A program made the translations under genes and the position numbers. Below, one piece after another: positions 49,829 through 59,071 of a DNA stretch of 64,000 bases (within the stretch, counting starts at the first letter, position 1; each line of letters begins with the position of its first letter). Under the pieces are notes generated by a model, which did not search any database, had not been told where the DNA came from, and saw only the letters and a list, made by a program, of their open reading frames with translations. This DNA comes from Iamia sp038233075 (GTDB lineage: Bacteria; Actinomycetota; Acidimicrobiia; Acidimicrobiales; Iamiaceae): positions 1 to 64,000 of the forward strand of contig JBBSMQ010000008.1 in the NCBI GenBank assembly GCA_038233075.1. The letters run 5' to 3'.

Positions 49829-50329
49829 ATGCACCACCGACGTCTCGTCCGCGTCCTGCTCCTCTCGCTCGCTCTCATCCCCCTCTTCGGCGCGTGCAGT
49901 GGCCGGGAGGTGGCGCCCTCGGGTGCCACGTGCCGCCGCCGGGTACCGACCGAGGCGGTGCCCGTCGGCGGCCTCGAAGCGGTGCAGATGGTCTATGCCC
50001 GGTGCGAACCATGGTTCGCCGAGCTCTGCGGTGCGATGGAGAGCTACGCCGAGGTCACCGAGACCCCGGTCCTCGATGCGGTGGTCAACGGTCCCGGTCC
50101 TGACTGGGCGGCCGACGTCCGCGACGCCGTCGGCGCCGACCGCCTCCGCCGCAGCCACGACGCCCTCCTCGCCCCGTTGGCCAGAGCGGAGGGCTCGGTG
50201 GCACAAGATCTGGAGGTCGTGATCCGAGCGCTGCCCGACGGCACCCCCGACGACCGGGCCGAGGTCGTCCCCCCGTCGAGGCGCGTCGCCCGACGCTGGG
50301 CCGCCACCCTCGACGCCTGCGCCGCCTGA
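49829..50329 (+). CDS. Putative lipoprotein
   Basis: 166 residues. Basic start (HHRRLVR), hydrophobic run (LLLSLALIPLFGAC) and a Cys that could be lipidated (LFGAC is an imperfect lipobox). The mature part has Cys residues at CRRRVP, ARCEPW, ELCG and a final DACAA, possibly disulfide-bonded, and no recognised domain. A GTG at 49805, only a few bases after the AT-rich promoter patch, is an alternative start that adds 8 residues. Function unknown. Confidence 0.62.
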   Translation: MHHRRLVRVLLLSLALIPLFGACSGREVAPSGATCRRRVPTEAVPVGGLEAVQMVYARCEPWFAELCGAMESYAEVTETPVLDAVVNGPGPDWAADVRDAVGADRLRRSHDALLAPLARAEGSVAQDLEVVIRALPDGTPDDRAEVVPPSRRVARRWAATLDACAA

Positions 50330-50499
50330 GAGACCGTCCGGGGACGCGGTCCGGGCGCCGCTCGAAGCTGTCCACTCCGGGCGGCGACGTCGCACCGGCA
50401 AGGGATCCCGTCCGCTCGGCCCCGCGCGACCACGTCCTACTGTCGTCAGAGCCGGCTTCGTTCGGCCGGACGGTTGCTCAGGTTCCCGTCCCCACCCTC

Positions 50500-51265
50500 G
50501 TGGCCGTGCTCGCCGCGGTCGTGGATGAGGGCCGGACCCTGCCCTTCAGCCCCGACGGCGACGTCTTGGTCGAGGGACGACCACGCCAGGGCTTGCGCCT
50601 GGTTGACGGGCCGGCGGCGCGACCAGGGGCGACGTACGAGGTCACCCTGCCCGCTGCATCGCCGGCGCTCGACCCGAGCACCCTCCGCTTGACGCTGATC
50701 GCCGACGACGCCCGGGCCATCCGTCTCGAGGTTCGGTCGCGGGCCCAGCCCGGCGTGACCACAGTGGTGGAGCTGGCCCACCCTTCCCGGGCGGACGCCA
50801 TGAACCTCGACCGGCAGGGCACGGTTCAGGGCTCTTGCTTGCTGCGCGGCCGAGTGGCGGCCCACGTCGAGCTGGCTCTCAGCGAGGTGCCGGGCCGCGA
50901 GACGACGCGCTCGGCCCCAGCTCCGCGCCCGCGGCCGCCACCCCCTGCTCACGGCTCGAGCCGAGGTGACCGTCAGGCGCGAACCGGACGGGATGTGGGA
51001 CGTCGATGTCGATGTGGCCGTCCGAGGCCGCGGTCTCGTCCGGCCCATCGGGCTCATAGCAGGGCCCTTCATGCGCACCAGCATCCGTGAGGAGCTCGCG
51101 GGACTGCTCGACGAGGTCGAGGCCCAGCCGTCGACGCGGGGCCTCGCGAGAGGCACCCCGGTGGCCATCGCCCGATCACTGGTGACCCGGAGCCTGCTCG
51201 AGCTGCCCCAGCAGGTCGATGAGCCCCCCGGTCGCTTCGACCGACGGCGTCGACGCGACCGGTGA
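50500..51265 (+). pseudogene. Unrecognised gene with a frameshift in a C-run
   Basis: The first frame (from GTG 50500) encodes VLAAVVDEGRTLPFSPDGD... and reads coherently to about residue 147. The C-run 50941-50945 has one extra base relative to the next coherent frame, which continues PLLTARAEVTVRREPDGMW and WDVDVDVAVRGRGLVRPI to the stop at 51265, giving about 254 residues when joined. Both parts have protein-like composition (VRGRGLVRPIGLIAGPF; RTSIREELAGLLDEVE). No family recognised; the second half looks like a lipid-binding SRPBCC-type domain, which is a guess. It may be a sequencing slip rather than decay. Confidence 0.5.
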
Positions 51266-51349
51266 CGGTTGGCTGAAGGCGACTCCGCGCCGGAACCTCC
51301 GAGACCACCCGATGGCGCTTTCGGGTGCCGCCGTCAACGCCCGTCAGCC

Positions 51350-52561
51350 TCAGGGCGAGTCGAGTGCGGAGCGGAGGGTCGGGGCCAGGTCGCCACGGGT
51401 CACGACGGCGACGTCCTCTAGCTCCAGCCAGTCGGCCAGGAGGCGGAGCTCGTCGGCGAGGGCGTCCGCGACCTCGCCCTCGTCGACGCCCGGCTCGGCG
51501 TAGGCGGCCTGCACCCGGAGGGTGGACGCGGCGCGGTCCGACTTCAGGTCGACGCGGGCCACGAGGCGGTCGCCCAGCAGGAAGGGCAGCACGTAGTAGC
51601 CGTGGACCCGCTCCTCGGGTCGGACGTAGATCTCGATGCGGTAGCGGAAGCCGAACAGCTCCTCGGTGCGGCGACGCTCCCACACGAGTGAGTCGAAGGG
51701 GCTGAGCAGGGCTCGGGCCCGCACCCATCGGGGCAGCCGGGCGTCGGGGTGCAGGAAGGTGGGACGGTCCCACCCCCGCACCTCGACCGGCACCAGGCGT
51801 CCCTCCTCGACCAGCTCGCCCAGCAGGGGGCGGGCGGCGGGGAGGTTGAGGCGGTGGTAGTCGGCCAGACAGCGATCGGTGCCGACGCCATGGGCGCGGG
51901 CCGCCCGCTCCAGCAGCTCCTTGCGGGCATCGTGGGCCGACGGGGCGGGGCGGGTCAGGACCTTCGCGGGCAACACCCGGGCGGGGAGGTCGTAGAGGCG
52001 GGTGAAGGTGGTCGGGTCCCGCTGGGCCACCAGCCGACCGGTGGAGAACAGGTACTCCAGGGCCCGCTTGCCGTCGGAGCGCTCCCACATGCCGGCCTTG
52101 CGGGTGCCGGGATCGTCGAGCTGCGAGGCCCGCAGCGGCCCGCGATCGCGCACCTGAGCCTCCACCTCGGCGAGGTAGTCCGGCCGCTCGTGGGCGATGG
52201 CCCGGGTGCCGCGCCACATGTGGGCCGCGTCCTCCTCCCGCTTCCAGGCCAGCAGGGGCCAGTGGTCGACAGGGAGGAGCGACGCCTCGTGGCACCAGGC
52301 CTCGAACACCTCGCCACTGGCCGCGGCCCGGGCCCACAGGTCCCGGGGGTGGGGCCCGAGCCGAGCGAACAGCGGCATCTCCTGGGTACGGACCAAGACG
52401 TTGACCGAGTCGATCTGGACCACGTCGACCCGGTCGAGCACGCGGTGGAGGTGACGGCGGTCGACCCGTCGCCCCTCAGCCCCGAGGCGGGACCGACCGA
52501 ACCCCTGGGCGGCCAGGGCGATGCGCCGGACCTGGGCCAGGCTGAGGCTCTCAGGCGACAT
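51350..52561 (-). CDS. YcaQ-family DNA glycosylase (HTH_42)
   Basis: 403 residues. Winged-helix glycosylase that unhooks interstrand crosslinks and alkylated bases in family members. The N-terminal segment LSLAQVRRIALAAQGF, the QxD motif in VVQIDSVNVLVRTQ, EAWCHEASLLP and a C-terminal FLLGDRLVARVDLKSDR are typical. ATG 52561 chosen over an in-frame upstream start because TACCGT (52570-52575, minus) is 8 nt upstream and homology starts there. Stands alone. Confidence 0.85.
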   Translation of the reverse strand: MSPESLSLAQVRRIALAAQGFGRSRLGAEGRRVDRRHLHRVLDRVDVVQIDSVNVLVRTQEMPLFARLGPHPRDLWARAAASGEVFEAWCHEASLLPVDHWPLLAWKREEDAAHMWRGTRAIAHERPDYLAEVEAQVRDRGPLRASQLDDPGTRKAGMWERSDGKRALEYLFSTGRLVAQRDPTTFTRLYDLPARVLPAKVLTRPAPSAHDARKELLERAARAHGVGTDRCLADYHRLNLPAARPLLGELVEEGRLVPVEVRGWDRPTFLHPDARLPRWVRARALLSPFDSLVWERRRTEELFGFRYRIEIYVRPEERVHGYYVLPFLLGDRLVARVDLKSDRAASTLRVQAAYAEPGVDEGEVADALADELRLLADWLELEDVAVVTRGDLAPTLRSALDSP

Positions 52562-52698
52562 GGCGCCCGACGGTAGCCAGCCGCACCCCTGCCTCAGCTC
52601 CCCGCGCGGCCACGACGCTCGGGCGGCGCTGCTGCCTCTCCCTGCCCCGAGCGACCTCCGGGGTTCGCTCCCGGATTCGGGCCGAGGACCGAGCACGA

Positions 52699-52831
52699 CC
52701 GTTCTGGTCACCAGCGGTCTGGAGCGATGTGAGCCCAGCCGTTCTGGTCGCCAGGAACGCCCGAAAGGGCCCGATTCCTGCGCCAGAACGAACGGAGCGG
52801 CGGCGACATCGGGACCGTCCTGGTCGTCAAG
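52699..52831. repeat. Three CCGTTCTGGTC repeats and a long GNRA-capped hairpin
   Basis: CCGTTCTGGTCACCAG (52699-52714) and CCGTTCTGGTCGCCAG (52739-52754) differ at one base; a third, diverged copy lies at 52815-52831. The second copy folds into a hairpin: CGTTCTGG (52740-52747) with CCAGAACG (52783-52790), CAGGAA (52752-52757) with TTCCTG (52775-52780), and GCCC-GAAA-GGGC (52759-52770) at the tip. The 327-nt gap 52562-52888 contains this and no gene that I can support. Confidence 0.5.
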
Positions 52832-52888
52832 AAGGCCCCGATGGGCGCATCCCTCGACGACGACGGCTGGGCGCCAGGTGGCGGTGGA

Positions 52889-53665
52889 TCAGGTGGGGTG
52901 CCGCCAGGAGAGGACGGTGGCGTCGCCCAGGACGGCGCGGCGATCTGGGTCCTCGTCCTGGGGCCGGGCCCCGGCGGCCAGGTCGGCCTCGAGACGGGCC
53001 ATGCCGTCGGTCAGCTCGTCCGGCGCGTGGTCGGCGGCCCACTCGAACAGGCTGGTCTGACCCCTGACCCCGGGATCGAGGAGGAGTTCGGGTCGGCGAC
53101 AGAGGGCGGCCATCGACCCGTCGACCACGTCGTCGTAATGCACCGGGAGGGCCTCGGCTCCCGGCAGGGCGCGCTGGAGCTGGGACAGGGTCTGGTGGAG
53201 GTCGGCAAAGTGCGTCATCGTGGCCGGCAGGTAGCCCAGCACCCAGTGGACGGCGAGGTGCTCGCGGCTGAACGCCATCAGCGCGACCACCCCGCCGGGC
53301 CGGACGACCCGCCGGGCCTCGGCCAGGGCCGACTCCCAGTCGGGCACGTGGTGGAGCATCGACACCAGCACCACGGCGTCGACGGCGCCGTCGGGCACGG
53401 GCAGGGGGCTGGCGTCACCCACCGCGACGGGGAGGCCCTTGCCCGCCGCCTGCGCCACCATCGAGGGACTGCGGTCGACGACCACGGGGGACCAGCCGTG
53501 CTGGGCCAGGGCCCGCGCGTAGTTGCCCGTGCCTCCGCCCACGTCGATCACGGTCCCCCGCTCGGGTCCAAGGGCTTCGACGAGCGGTCCCAGCACCGAG
53601 GGACTGGCGGCCCGGGTCCGGTCGTAGGTGAGGGCCTGGCGCGAGTAGTCGAACGACGTCGCCAC
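52889..53665 (-). CDS. Class I SAM-dependent methyltransferase
   Basis: 258 residues. SAM motif I VIDVGGGTGNYARAL, motif II VVVDRSPSMV, motif IV DAVVLVSMLHHVPDWESAL, quoted in part; Methyltransf_11 type. C-terminal half has an unremarkable alpha/beta insertion. GTG start; TACCAT (53673-53678, minus) is 7 nt upstream. Substrate unknown, no functional neighbours. Confidence 0.82.
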   Translation of the reverse strand: MATSFDYSRQALTYDRTRAASPSVLGPLVEALGPERGTVIDVGGGTGNYARALAQHGWSPVVVDRSPSMVAQAAGKGLPVAVGDASPLPVPDGAVDAVVLVSMLHHVPDWESALAEARRVVRPGGVVALMAFSREHLAVHWVLGYLPATMTHFADLHQTLSQLQRALPGAEALPVHYDDVVDGSMAALCRRPELLLDPGVRGQTSLFEWAADHAPDELTDGMARLEADLAAGARPQDEDPDRRAVLGDATVLSWRHPT

Positions 53666-53822
53666 GCCACGGATGGTAGGGCCCCATCTGCGCCCCGCTG
53701 CTCCTGGGCGGGTCCCGGGACGACCCCCGCGATCAATCCTTAGCGCCCCGTCGATGCGGGAGGACCGTCGGAGCGCTCAGAACCTGTCGCGCATGTCTGC
53801 CCAGGTCAGACGGCCACGTCGC

Positions 53823-53862
53823 ATGCCCGTCGGTCCAGGCTGCGGCGTGGTGAGACGGGCAT
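53823..53862. repeat. Inverted repeat (terminator-like)
   Basis: ATGCCCGTC (53823-53831) pairs with GACGGGCAT (53854-53862) with a 22-nt loop, downstream of the MOSC gene on the minus strand. No gene seen in 53666-53923. Confidence 0.35.
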
Positions 53863-53923
53863 CTGACTCATCGGCACCACTTCGACCACGTCTGTGACCA
53901 GGGCCGACTTCGTCAACAGCCGC

Positions 53924-54472
53924 TCAGGTCTTGCGCACCCTGTCCCCGGCGCGCACGGCGCCGGCCTGCACCACCCGGGCGTTGATGCCGCGGAGGCGGA
54001 GGTCGAGGCCCTCGCCGTGGTTGATGAAGTGCAGGGCCTCGGCTCCGAAGCGGCGACGGAACTTGGCACAGCCGGTGTGGGGCTGGTCGGTGACCTCGAT
54101 GACGGCGTCTCCGAGGGCCAGCCGGGTGCCGGCGGGGAGGTTGGCGGTGCTGAGGTCGAGGTCGAGGTGCAGCTGGTCTCCGGCCAGAGCTCGCTGCTCG
54201 TCGTCCCCGCCGGCGATCAGCGTCGACAGCCGGGCGTTGATGAGGTTGAGCTGCATGTCGGGGTGGGGACCGCCGTCCGGGGTGCGGCGGCTGGGTCGGG
54301 CGTTCCAGGTGTCGCCGACCAAGCCGTCCTCGGTCGACAGCTCGGCCACCTCCAGCCGCTCACGCGCCCCGAAGTCGGGGCGGCGCACGATGAGCTCCAC
54401 CAGCCCGTCGTCAGCCGGTGAGAGGCGGATGGCGGCCAGTCCGGCGGTGAGCGCATCGGCGTCGAGGTGCAC
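53924..54472 (-). CDS. MOSC-domain protein
   Basis: 182 residues, a short stand-alone MOSC domain. VELIVRRPDFGARERLEVAE opening, GLVGDTW, NLINARLSTLI, and the conserved Cys in PHTGCAKF near the C-terminus, the expected site of sulfur or molybdenum-cofactor binding. Related small MOSC proteins handle Moco or detoxify N-hydroxylated compounds. GTG start with CACGAT (54479-54484, minus) 6 nt upstream. Confidence 0.85.
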   Translation of the reverse strand: MHLDADALTAGLAAIRLSPADDGLVELIVRRPDFGARERLEVAELSTEDGLVGDTWNARPSRRTPDGGPHPDMQLNLINARLSTLIAGGDDEQRALAGDQLHLDLDLSTANLPAGTRLALGDAVIEVTDQPHTGCAKFRRRFGAEALHFINHGEGLDLRLRGINARVVQAGAVRAGDRVRKT

Positions 54473-54569
54473 CGCTCCATCGTGGCCGGTGGTGCGCCGG
54501 CCTCACACGCGACGTGACCTCGCAGGCCCGGGCCGACCGAGCCGCCGGCCCCGTGGGAGGCTCACCCTC

Positions 54570-54890
54570 GTGGAGACGACGATGGCGGCGGCCCGCCCGA
54601 TCCACGACCTGCTGGCCGGCATCGCCGGCGGTCGTCCTCCGTCCTCCGACGGCGAGGTCGAGGTGCTGCCCTCGCTCGGCCCGGCTGCCGACGACGTGGT
54701 GTTGGCGACCGACGCTCACCTCGTCATCAGCTGCGATGTGCCGCCGCCCGAGGTCGGCCGGCACTTCCCCACCGCCGCCTGGTCCCACCCCGCCTCGCTG
54801 CTGTGGCTCTGTCACCGGACCGGGCGACAGCCGAGGACCCCGGTCGCGGGCGAGACCCTCCTGCGAGCGCCGATCGATCGGCCGTTCTGA
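54570..54890 (+). CDS. GNAT N-terminal domain fragment
   Basis: 106 residues. HDLLAGIAGGRPPSSDGEVE, VEVLPSLGPAADDVVLATDA, and WSHPASLLWLC resemble the N-terminal accessory domain of a two-domain actinobacterial acetyltransferase (about 260 residues in full), but the catalytic GNAT half is missing and the frame ends in a strong terminator hairpin. Probably a truncated gene or a stand-alone domain. GGGAGG is 9 nt before the GTG; an ATG 12 nt further on (54582) is equally possible. Confidence 0.5.
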   Translation: METTMAAARPIHDLLAGIAGGRPPSSDGEVEVLPSLGPAADDVVLATDAHLVISCDVPPPEVGRHFPTAAWSHPASLLWLCHRTGRQPRTPVAGETLLRAPIDRPF

Positions 54891-54931
54891 GTGCTGAGCG
54901 CGCCCTCCCAGGAACGCTGAACACTCAGAAC
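54884..54931. terminator. Strong bidirectional terminator hairpin
   Basis: GTTCTGAGTG (54884-54893) pairs perfectly with CACTCAGAAC (54922-54931), and AGCG (54897-54900) with CGCT (54915-54918) inside. It includes the stop codon of the GNAT fragment and faces the end of rsmA. Confidence 0.7.
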
Positions 54932-54982
54932 GATGACCGGCCACCCCGATGAGGTCGGGTGGGCGCCGCTGCGGTCGGCTGA

Positions 54983-55798
54983 TCAGGCTGGCGAGGCGGC
55001 GGCCAGGCGGCCCCAGTCCTCCACCGACAGCTCCTCGGGGCGGGCCTCGGGCCGTACGGCCGCGACCGCGAAGGCGGAGTCGTCCACCTCCCCCGCCAGC
55101 GAGCGACGGAGCATCTTGCGACGCTGGCCGAAGCCGGCCCGGACCAACGCGAAGAGCCGTTCGGGGTCGGCGTCGGTGGCCGGGGCATCCCTCCGGGTGA
55201 TCTCGACCAGCGTCGACTCCACCCGGGGCCGGGGCAGGAACACCTCGGCGCTCACCCGGCCCACCAGGCGCGCCGTGGCCCAGTACCGCACCTTCACCGA
55301 CGGGATGCCGTAGGCGGGCTCTCCCACGTCGGCGGCCAGGCGCTCCCCCGCCTCCCGCTGCACCATGACCAGCATGCGCGTGATGGCCGGTGCGTCGTCG
55401 AGCAGGTCCAACACCAGCGGGGTGGCCACGTTGTAGGGGAGGTTGGCCACGAGGGTCCACGATCGACCGCCGGGCAGGACGTCGGACCAGTCGAGAGCCA
55501 GAGCGTCGCCCTCCACCACGCGGACATCCCGGTCGGCGACGACCTGTCGCAGCACGGGCACGAGGTGCCGGTCGACCTCGACGGCGATCACGTCGGCCCC
55601 GGTGTCGGCCAGGGCGAGGGTGAGCGATCCGAGGCCGGCCCCGATCTCCACCACCCCGTCCCCGGGCCCCACGGCGGCCAGGCGAGCGATGCGGCGCACG
55701 GTGTTGGGATCGACGACGAAGTTCTGGCCCCGCGCTCGGCTGGGAGCCAGCCCGTGGGCCTCCAGCAGCGCGGCCGCCTGGGTCCGGGTGAGGGTCAC
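54983..55798 (-). CDS. rsmA: 16S rRNA dimethyladenosine transferase RsmA/KsgA
   Basis: 271 residues. Dimethylates A1518/A1519 (E. coli numbering) in 16S rRNA during 30S maturation. GQNFVVD, SAM motif EIGAGLGSLTLAL, VEVD, catalytic NLPYNVATPL (NLPY motif) and FLPRPRVES are present. The GTG at 55798 was chosen over a longer in-frame start because the family N-terminus (LTRTQAAALLEAHGL) begins there. Lies 76 nt downstream of tatD in the same orientation, the classic metG-tatD-rsmA order. Confidence 0.95.
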   Translation of the reverse strand: MTLTRTQAAALLEAHGLAPSRARGQNFVVDPNTVRRIARLAAVGPGDGVVEIGAGLGSLTLALADTGADVIAVEVDRHLVPVLRQVVADRDVRVVEGDALALDWSDVLPGGRSWTLVANLPYNVATPLVLDLLDDAPAITRMLVMVQREAGERLAADVGEPAYGIPSVKVRYWATARLVGRVSAEVFLPRPRVESTLVEITRRDAPATDADPERLFALVRAGFGQRRKMLRRSLAGEVDDSAFAVAAVRPEARPEELSVEDWGRLAAASPA

Positions 55799-55874
55799 CG
55801 GTGGCCCCCCCCGTCGACGGACGGCGACCGGAGGACGGTGACCGGGGCGCCGGGCCGGGTGGGCGGGGTGGGGG

Positions 55875-56690
55875 TCACCCCGCGTCGAGGGCGTAGAAGG
55901 CGGCGGCGGTGCGCCAGGTCGCGTCGGCCACCTCGTCGAGGCCGACACCCTTGACGTCGGCCACCGCCTTCCCCACCAGCGGGAGGAGGCCGGGCAGGTT
56001 GGGCTGGCCCCGGTGCGGCACCGGGGCCAGGAACGGGCTGTCGGTCTCGACCATGAGGCGGTCGAGCGGCGCCAGATCGACGGCGCGCCGGATGTCGTCG
56101 GCGCTCTTGAAGGTGACGATGCCCGAGATCGACAGGTGGGCCCCGAGGTCGAGGGCACGGCGGGCCTCGGCCGCGTCGCCGGTGAAGCAGTGGAACACCG
56201 TGCGGCGGGGCGTGCCCTCGGCGTCGAGGATGGCGAAGGTGTCCTCCCATGCCTCCCGGGTGTGAATCACCAGCGGCAGGTCACGGGCGTGGGCCAGGGC
56301 CACCTGGGCCGCGAACACCTCTCGTTGGCGGCCCCGTGGCGAGTGGTCGTAGTGGAAGTCGAGCCCGCACTCGCCCACCGCCACCACCTCGGGCCGGTCC
56401 AGCACCGCCTCCAGCCCGTCGGTGCCGTGGCGGGCCTCGTGAGGGTGGACCCCGGCGGTGGCCCAGACCTGCCCCGGGTGGGCGGCGGCGACATCAGCGG
56501 CGGCGACGGAGTCGGCCACGTCGCAGCCCACCGTGACCATGCGAGCTACCCCGACGGCCACCGCGTCGGCCACCACCCCGGCGACCGCGTCGACCGGCGC
56601 GCCGTCGTGGTCGACGGTGCTGGACCGGCCGTGGTGGAGGTGGCAGTGGTCGTCGGTCCACCGCAGGGTGGCCGTCCGCTCCCCGCTCAT
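55875..56690 (-). CDS. tatD: TatD-family DNase
   Basis: 271 residues, metal-dependent nuclease with 3'-5' exonuclease activity. TDDHCHLHH (first metal site), VGECGLDFHYD, VIHTREAW, FHCFTGD, and METDSPFLAPVPHRGQPN, the full set of family motifs. GAGGG is 6 nt before the ATG. Middle gene of metG-tatD-rsmA. Confidence 0.93.
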   Translation of the reverse strand: MSGERTATLRWTDDHCHLHHGRSSTVDHDGAPVDAVAGVVADAVAVGVARMVTVGCDVADSVAAADVAAAHPGQVWATAGVHPHEARHGTDGLEAVLDRPEVVAVGECGLDFHYDHSPRGRQREVFAAQVALAHARDLPLVIHTREAWEDTFAILDAEGTPRRTVFHCFTGDAAEARRALDLGAHLSISGIVTFKSADDIRRAVDLAPLDRLMVETDSPFLAPVPHRGQPNLPGLLPLVGKAVADVKGVGLDEVADATWRTAAAFYALDAG

Positions 56691-56810
56691 GTCGTCCCTC
56701 GTCCGGGGCGTGTCCCGACCCTTGGACGCCTGAATGCTCCATGGGACATCTCCCGTCCCAAGAACGGCGAAGCGGTCGAGATCATGGGATGGGGGCGGCG
56801 CAGGCCACTG

Positions 56811-58370
56811 TCAGGTCGCGAGGGTCAGGCGGGGGAAGAGCGGCGCGCCCTTCTCGACCGGCAGGCCTCCGGGGTAGCCGCCCCAGGCCACGTCGTCGGG
56901 GACCCGGGCGGCCGCGGGATCGGCGGTGAGGCCGATGCGGCGCCAGATCTCGGCCGGGGCGCGGGTGAGGGCGGGCGTGACCAGCACGGCCACGATGCGC
57001 AGCACCTCGAGCGCGTCGCCGAGCACGCCGTCGACCTCGGGCCCGGGGTCGGCCTTCCACGGCTCGGCGTCCTCGAGCAGGCCGTTGGCCTCGCGGATCA
57101 GGCGCCAGGTGGCGTCGAGGGCCTCCGAGGGCGCGGTGGCCTCCCACGCTGCGGTCGTGGCTGCCAGCACCTCGGTCGCCACGGCGACGAGGGGGCTGTC
57201 GGGGCGGGGCGCAGGGCCCACGCCGTCGCACTTCTTGGCCACCACCGTGGTGACGCGGGCCAGCAGGTTGCCCAGGTTGTTGGCCAGGTCGGTGTTGTAG
57301 CGCTGGACCATGCCCTCCACCGACAGATCACCGTCGGGCCCGAAGCGCTGGTCGTGCAGGAAGTGGTGACGGAACCCGTCGACCCCGAGGGCGGGATAGC
57401 CCTCGGCCGGGTCGCCGCCCACCAGTTGGTCGGAGGAGATCTTGTTGGCTGCGGTCTTGGACATCTTGGCTCCGCCGACGAGCAGGTAGCCGTGGACGTC
57501 GAGCTGGTGGGGTGGCTCCTCCCCCGCGGCCATCAGCATCGCCGGCCAGTAGACGCAGTGGAAGCGGATGATGTCCTTGCCGATCACGTGGTGGACCCGG
57601 GGCCACCACGTGGCGAAGCGCTCGGGGTCGGCGCCGTAGCCGACGGAGGTGGCGTAGTTGATGAGGGCGTCGAACCAGACGTAGAAGACCTGCTCGGCGT
57701 CCCACGGGACCGGGACGCCCCAGGTGAGCGAACGGCGGGTGATGGAGATGTCCTCCAGACCGCCGCGCACCAGCCCCAGGGCCTCGTTGCGCTTGCCCTC
57801 GGGCCGCACCGGTGAGGGATCAGCGGTGAGCCACGCCTCCAACCGATCGGCGAAGGCCGAGAGGCGGAAGAACCAGTTCTCCTCGGTGAGGTGCTCGACG
57901 GGACGGTGGTGGACCGGGCACAGCCCGATGGCGCCACCATCGGGATCGTCGACCAGCTCGTCAGGCGTGTAGTAGGCCTCGCAGCTCACGCAGTACCAGC
58001 CGCTGTAGGTGCTCGAGTAGATGTGGCCGGCGTCGTACACCCTCTGGAGGAAGGCCTGGGTGGCGGCGTGGTGGCGGGGCTCGGAGGTGCGGACGAAGTC
58101 GTCGTGGGAGATGTCGAGGAGGGCCCACGCCTCCCGGAACCGGGCCGAGGCCCAGTCGGCCTGCTCGATGGGGGTGATGCCCCGCTCGTCGGCCGCCCGC
58201 TGGATCTTGAGGCCGTGCTCATCGGTGCCGGTGACGAACCAGACCTCGTCGCCCACCAAGCGGTGCCAGCGGGCGAGGGCGTCGGCGGTGACGGTGGAGT
58301 AGGCGTGACCGAGGTGGGGGGCGTCGTTGACGTAGTAGATCGGGGTCGTCACGAAGAACCGGCCGGACAC
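56811..58370 (-). CDS. metG: Methionyl-tRNA synthetase
   Basis: 519 residues, class I aminoacyl-tRNA synthetase. HIGH-type motif HLGHAYS near residue 19, the zinc knuckle CVSCEAYYTPDEL with a later LCPVHHRP, and KMSKT (GGAKMSKTAANKI). It lacks the C-terminal EMAP tRNA-binding extension, as in many actinobacteria. GTG start; TAGGGT (58377-58382, minus) lies 6 nt upstream, leaderless. First gene of the metG-tatD-rsmA unit. Confidence 0.96.
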   Translation of the reverse strand: MSGRFFVTTPIYYVNDAPHLGHAYSTVTADALARWHRLVGDEVWFVTGTDEHGLKIQRAADERGITPIEQADWASARFREAWALLDISHDDFVRTSEPRHHAATQAFLQRVYDAGHIYSSTYSGWYCVSCEAYYTPDELVDDPDGGAIGLCPVHHRPVEHLTEENWFFRLSAFADRLEAWLTADPSPVRPEGKRNEALGLVRGGLEDISITRRSLTWGVPVPWDAEQVFYVWFDALINYATSVGYGADPERFATWWPRVHHVIGKDIIRFHCVYWPAMLMAAGEEPPHQLDVHGYLLVGGAKMSKTAANKISSDQLVGGDPAEGYPALGVDGFRHHFLHDQRFGPDGDLSVEGMVQRYNTDLANNLGNLLARVTTVVAKKCDGVGPAPRPDSPLVAVATEVLAATTAAWEATAPSEALDATWRLIREANGLLEDAEPWKADPGPEVDGVLGDALEVLRIVAVLVTPALTRAPAEIWRRIGLTADPAAARVPDDVAWGGYPGGLPVEKGAPLFPRLTLAT

Positions 58371-58597
58371 GTCGTCACCCTAGCGATGGTCCCTCGTCGC
58401 TCTGTCGGGGTTCCTGACCCGATCGACGGGCGACCGACGACGCCTCAGGCGCGGATCGGTGGGCGTCCACCGAGCGTCGCAGCGCCGGCTCTGAGCAGCC
58501 TCGGCTGGCGCCTCGGCACCGTGCTGTCGCTGCGAGGCCTAGGGAGCGTCTCGCGCGACCTTGCCTTGGTGGCGCCGACCCGCTCAGCCCCTCAGAC

Positions 58598-58993
58598 TCA
58601 GACCACAGGTGGAGGCTGGTCGGCGCGGTGGACGATGCAGAGGCTGCCGGTCGGTGAGTCGGGGTCGAGGAACAGCTCCACCGGAAGGTCGCGGGGCTCG
58701 CCCTCGTCGTCGACCTCGATCACGATGGACCGCTCCTCCTCGGGGTCGAAGACCTCCTGGTAGCCGAGGGCCAGGCCGGTGAGCACGGCCCCCAGGGCGG
58801 AGTGGCGGCGCCAGTGGGAGATCCGGTCCGGCGCGGGGTCGGGGTGCGGGCGCGGCCCGGCCTGGATGGCGGCCAACACGTCGCCGTCGTAGAGGTCCTC
58901 GAAGGCGACGGCCGCCTCGAGGTCGAGGTCGTCGTCGTCCCAGTCGACGGCGTCAGGGTCCCACCCCTCCCCGTCGTCATCCCAGCGGTCCAC
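58598..58993 (-). CDS. Acidic hypothetical protein
   Basis: 131 residues. Very acidic N-half (DRWDDDGEGWDPDAVDWDDD), then a short hydrophobic helix (SALGAVLTGLALGYQEVF) and an acidic C-half (EERSIVIEVDDEGEP). Resembles the small acidic proteins found beside actinobacterial rRNA methylase genes, but no function is known to me. GTG start; TAGCCT (59000-59005, minus) 6 nt upstream. Confidence 0.65.
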   Translation of the reverse strand: MDRWDDDGEGWDPDAVDWDDDDLDLEAAVAFEDLYDGDVLAAIQAGPRPHPDPAPDRISHWRRHSALGAVLTGLALGYQEVFDPEEERSIVIEVDDEGEPRDLPVELFLDPDSPTGSLCIVHRADQPPPVV

Positions 58994-59071
58994 GAAACCA
59001 GGCTACGCCCCAGGACGCAGGCCGGTACGGCCCCCTCGGCGCCGGGGCTTGACGCCCCCGGTCGGCAGTGG

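Noticed and set aside
53931..54569. Long plus-strand frame leading into the GNAT fragment
   Set aside because: It is antisense to the MOSC gene and has shadow composition; only the part from 54570 looks like protein.
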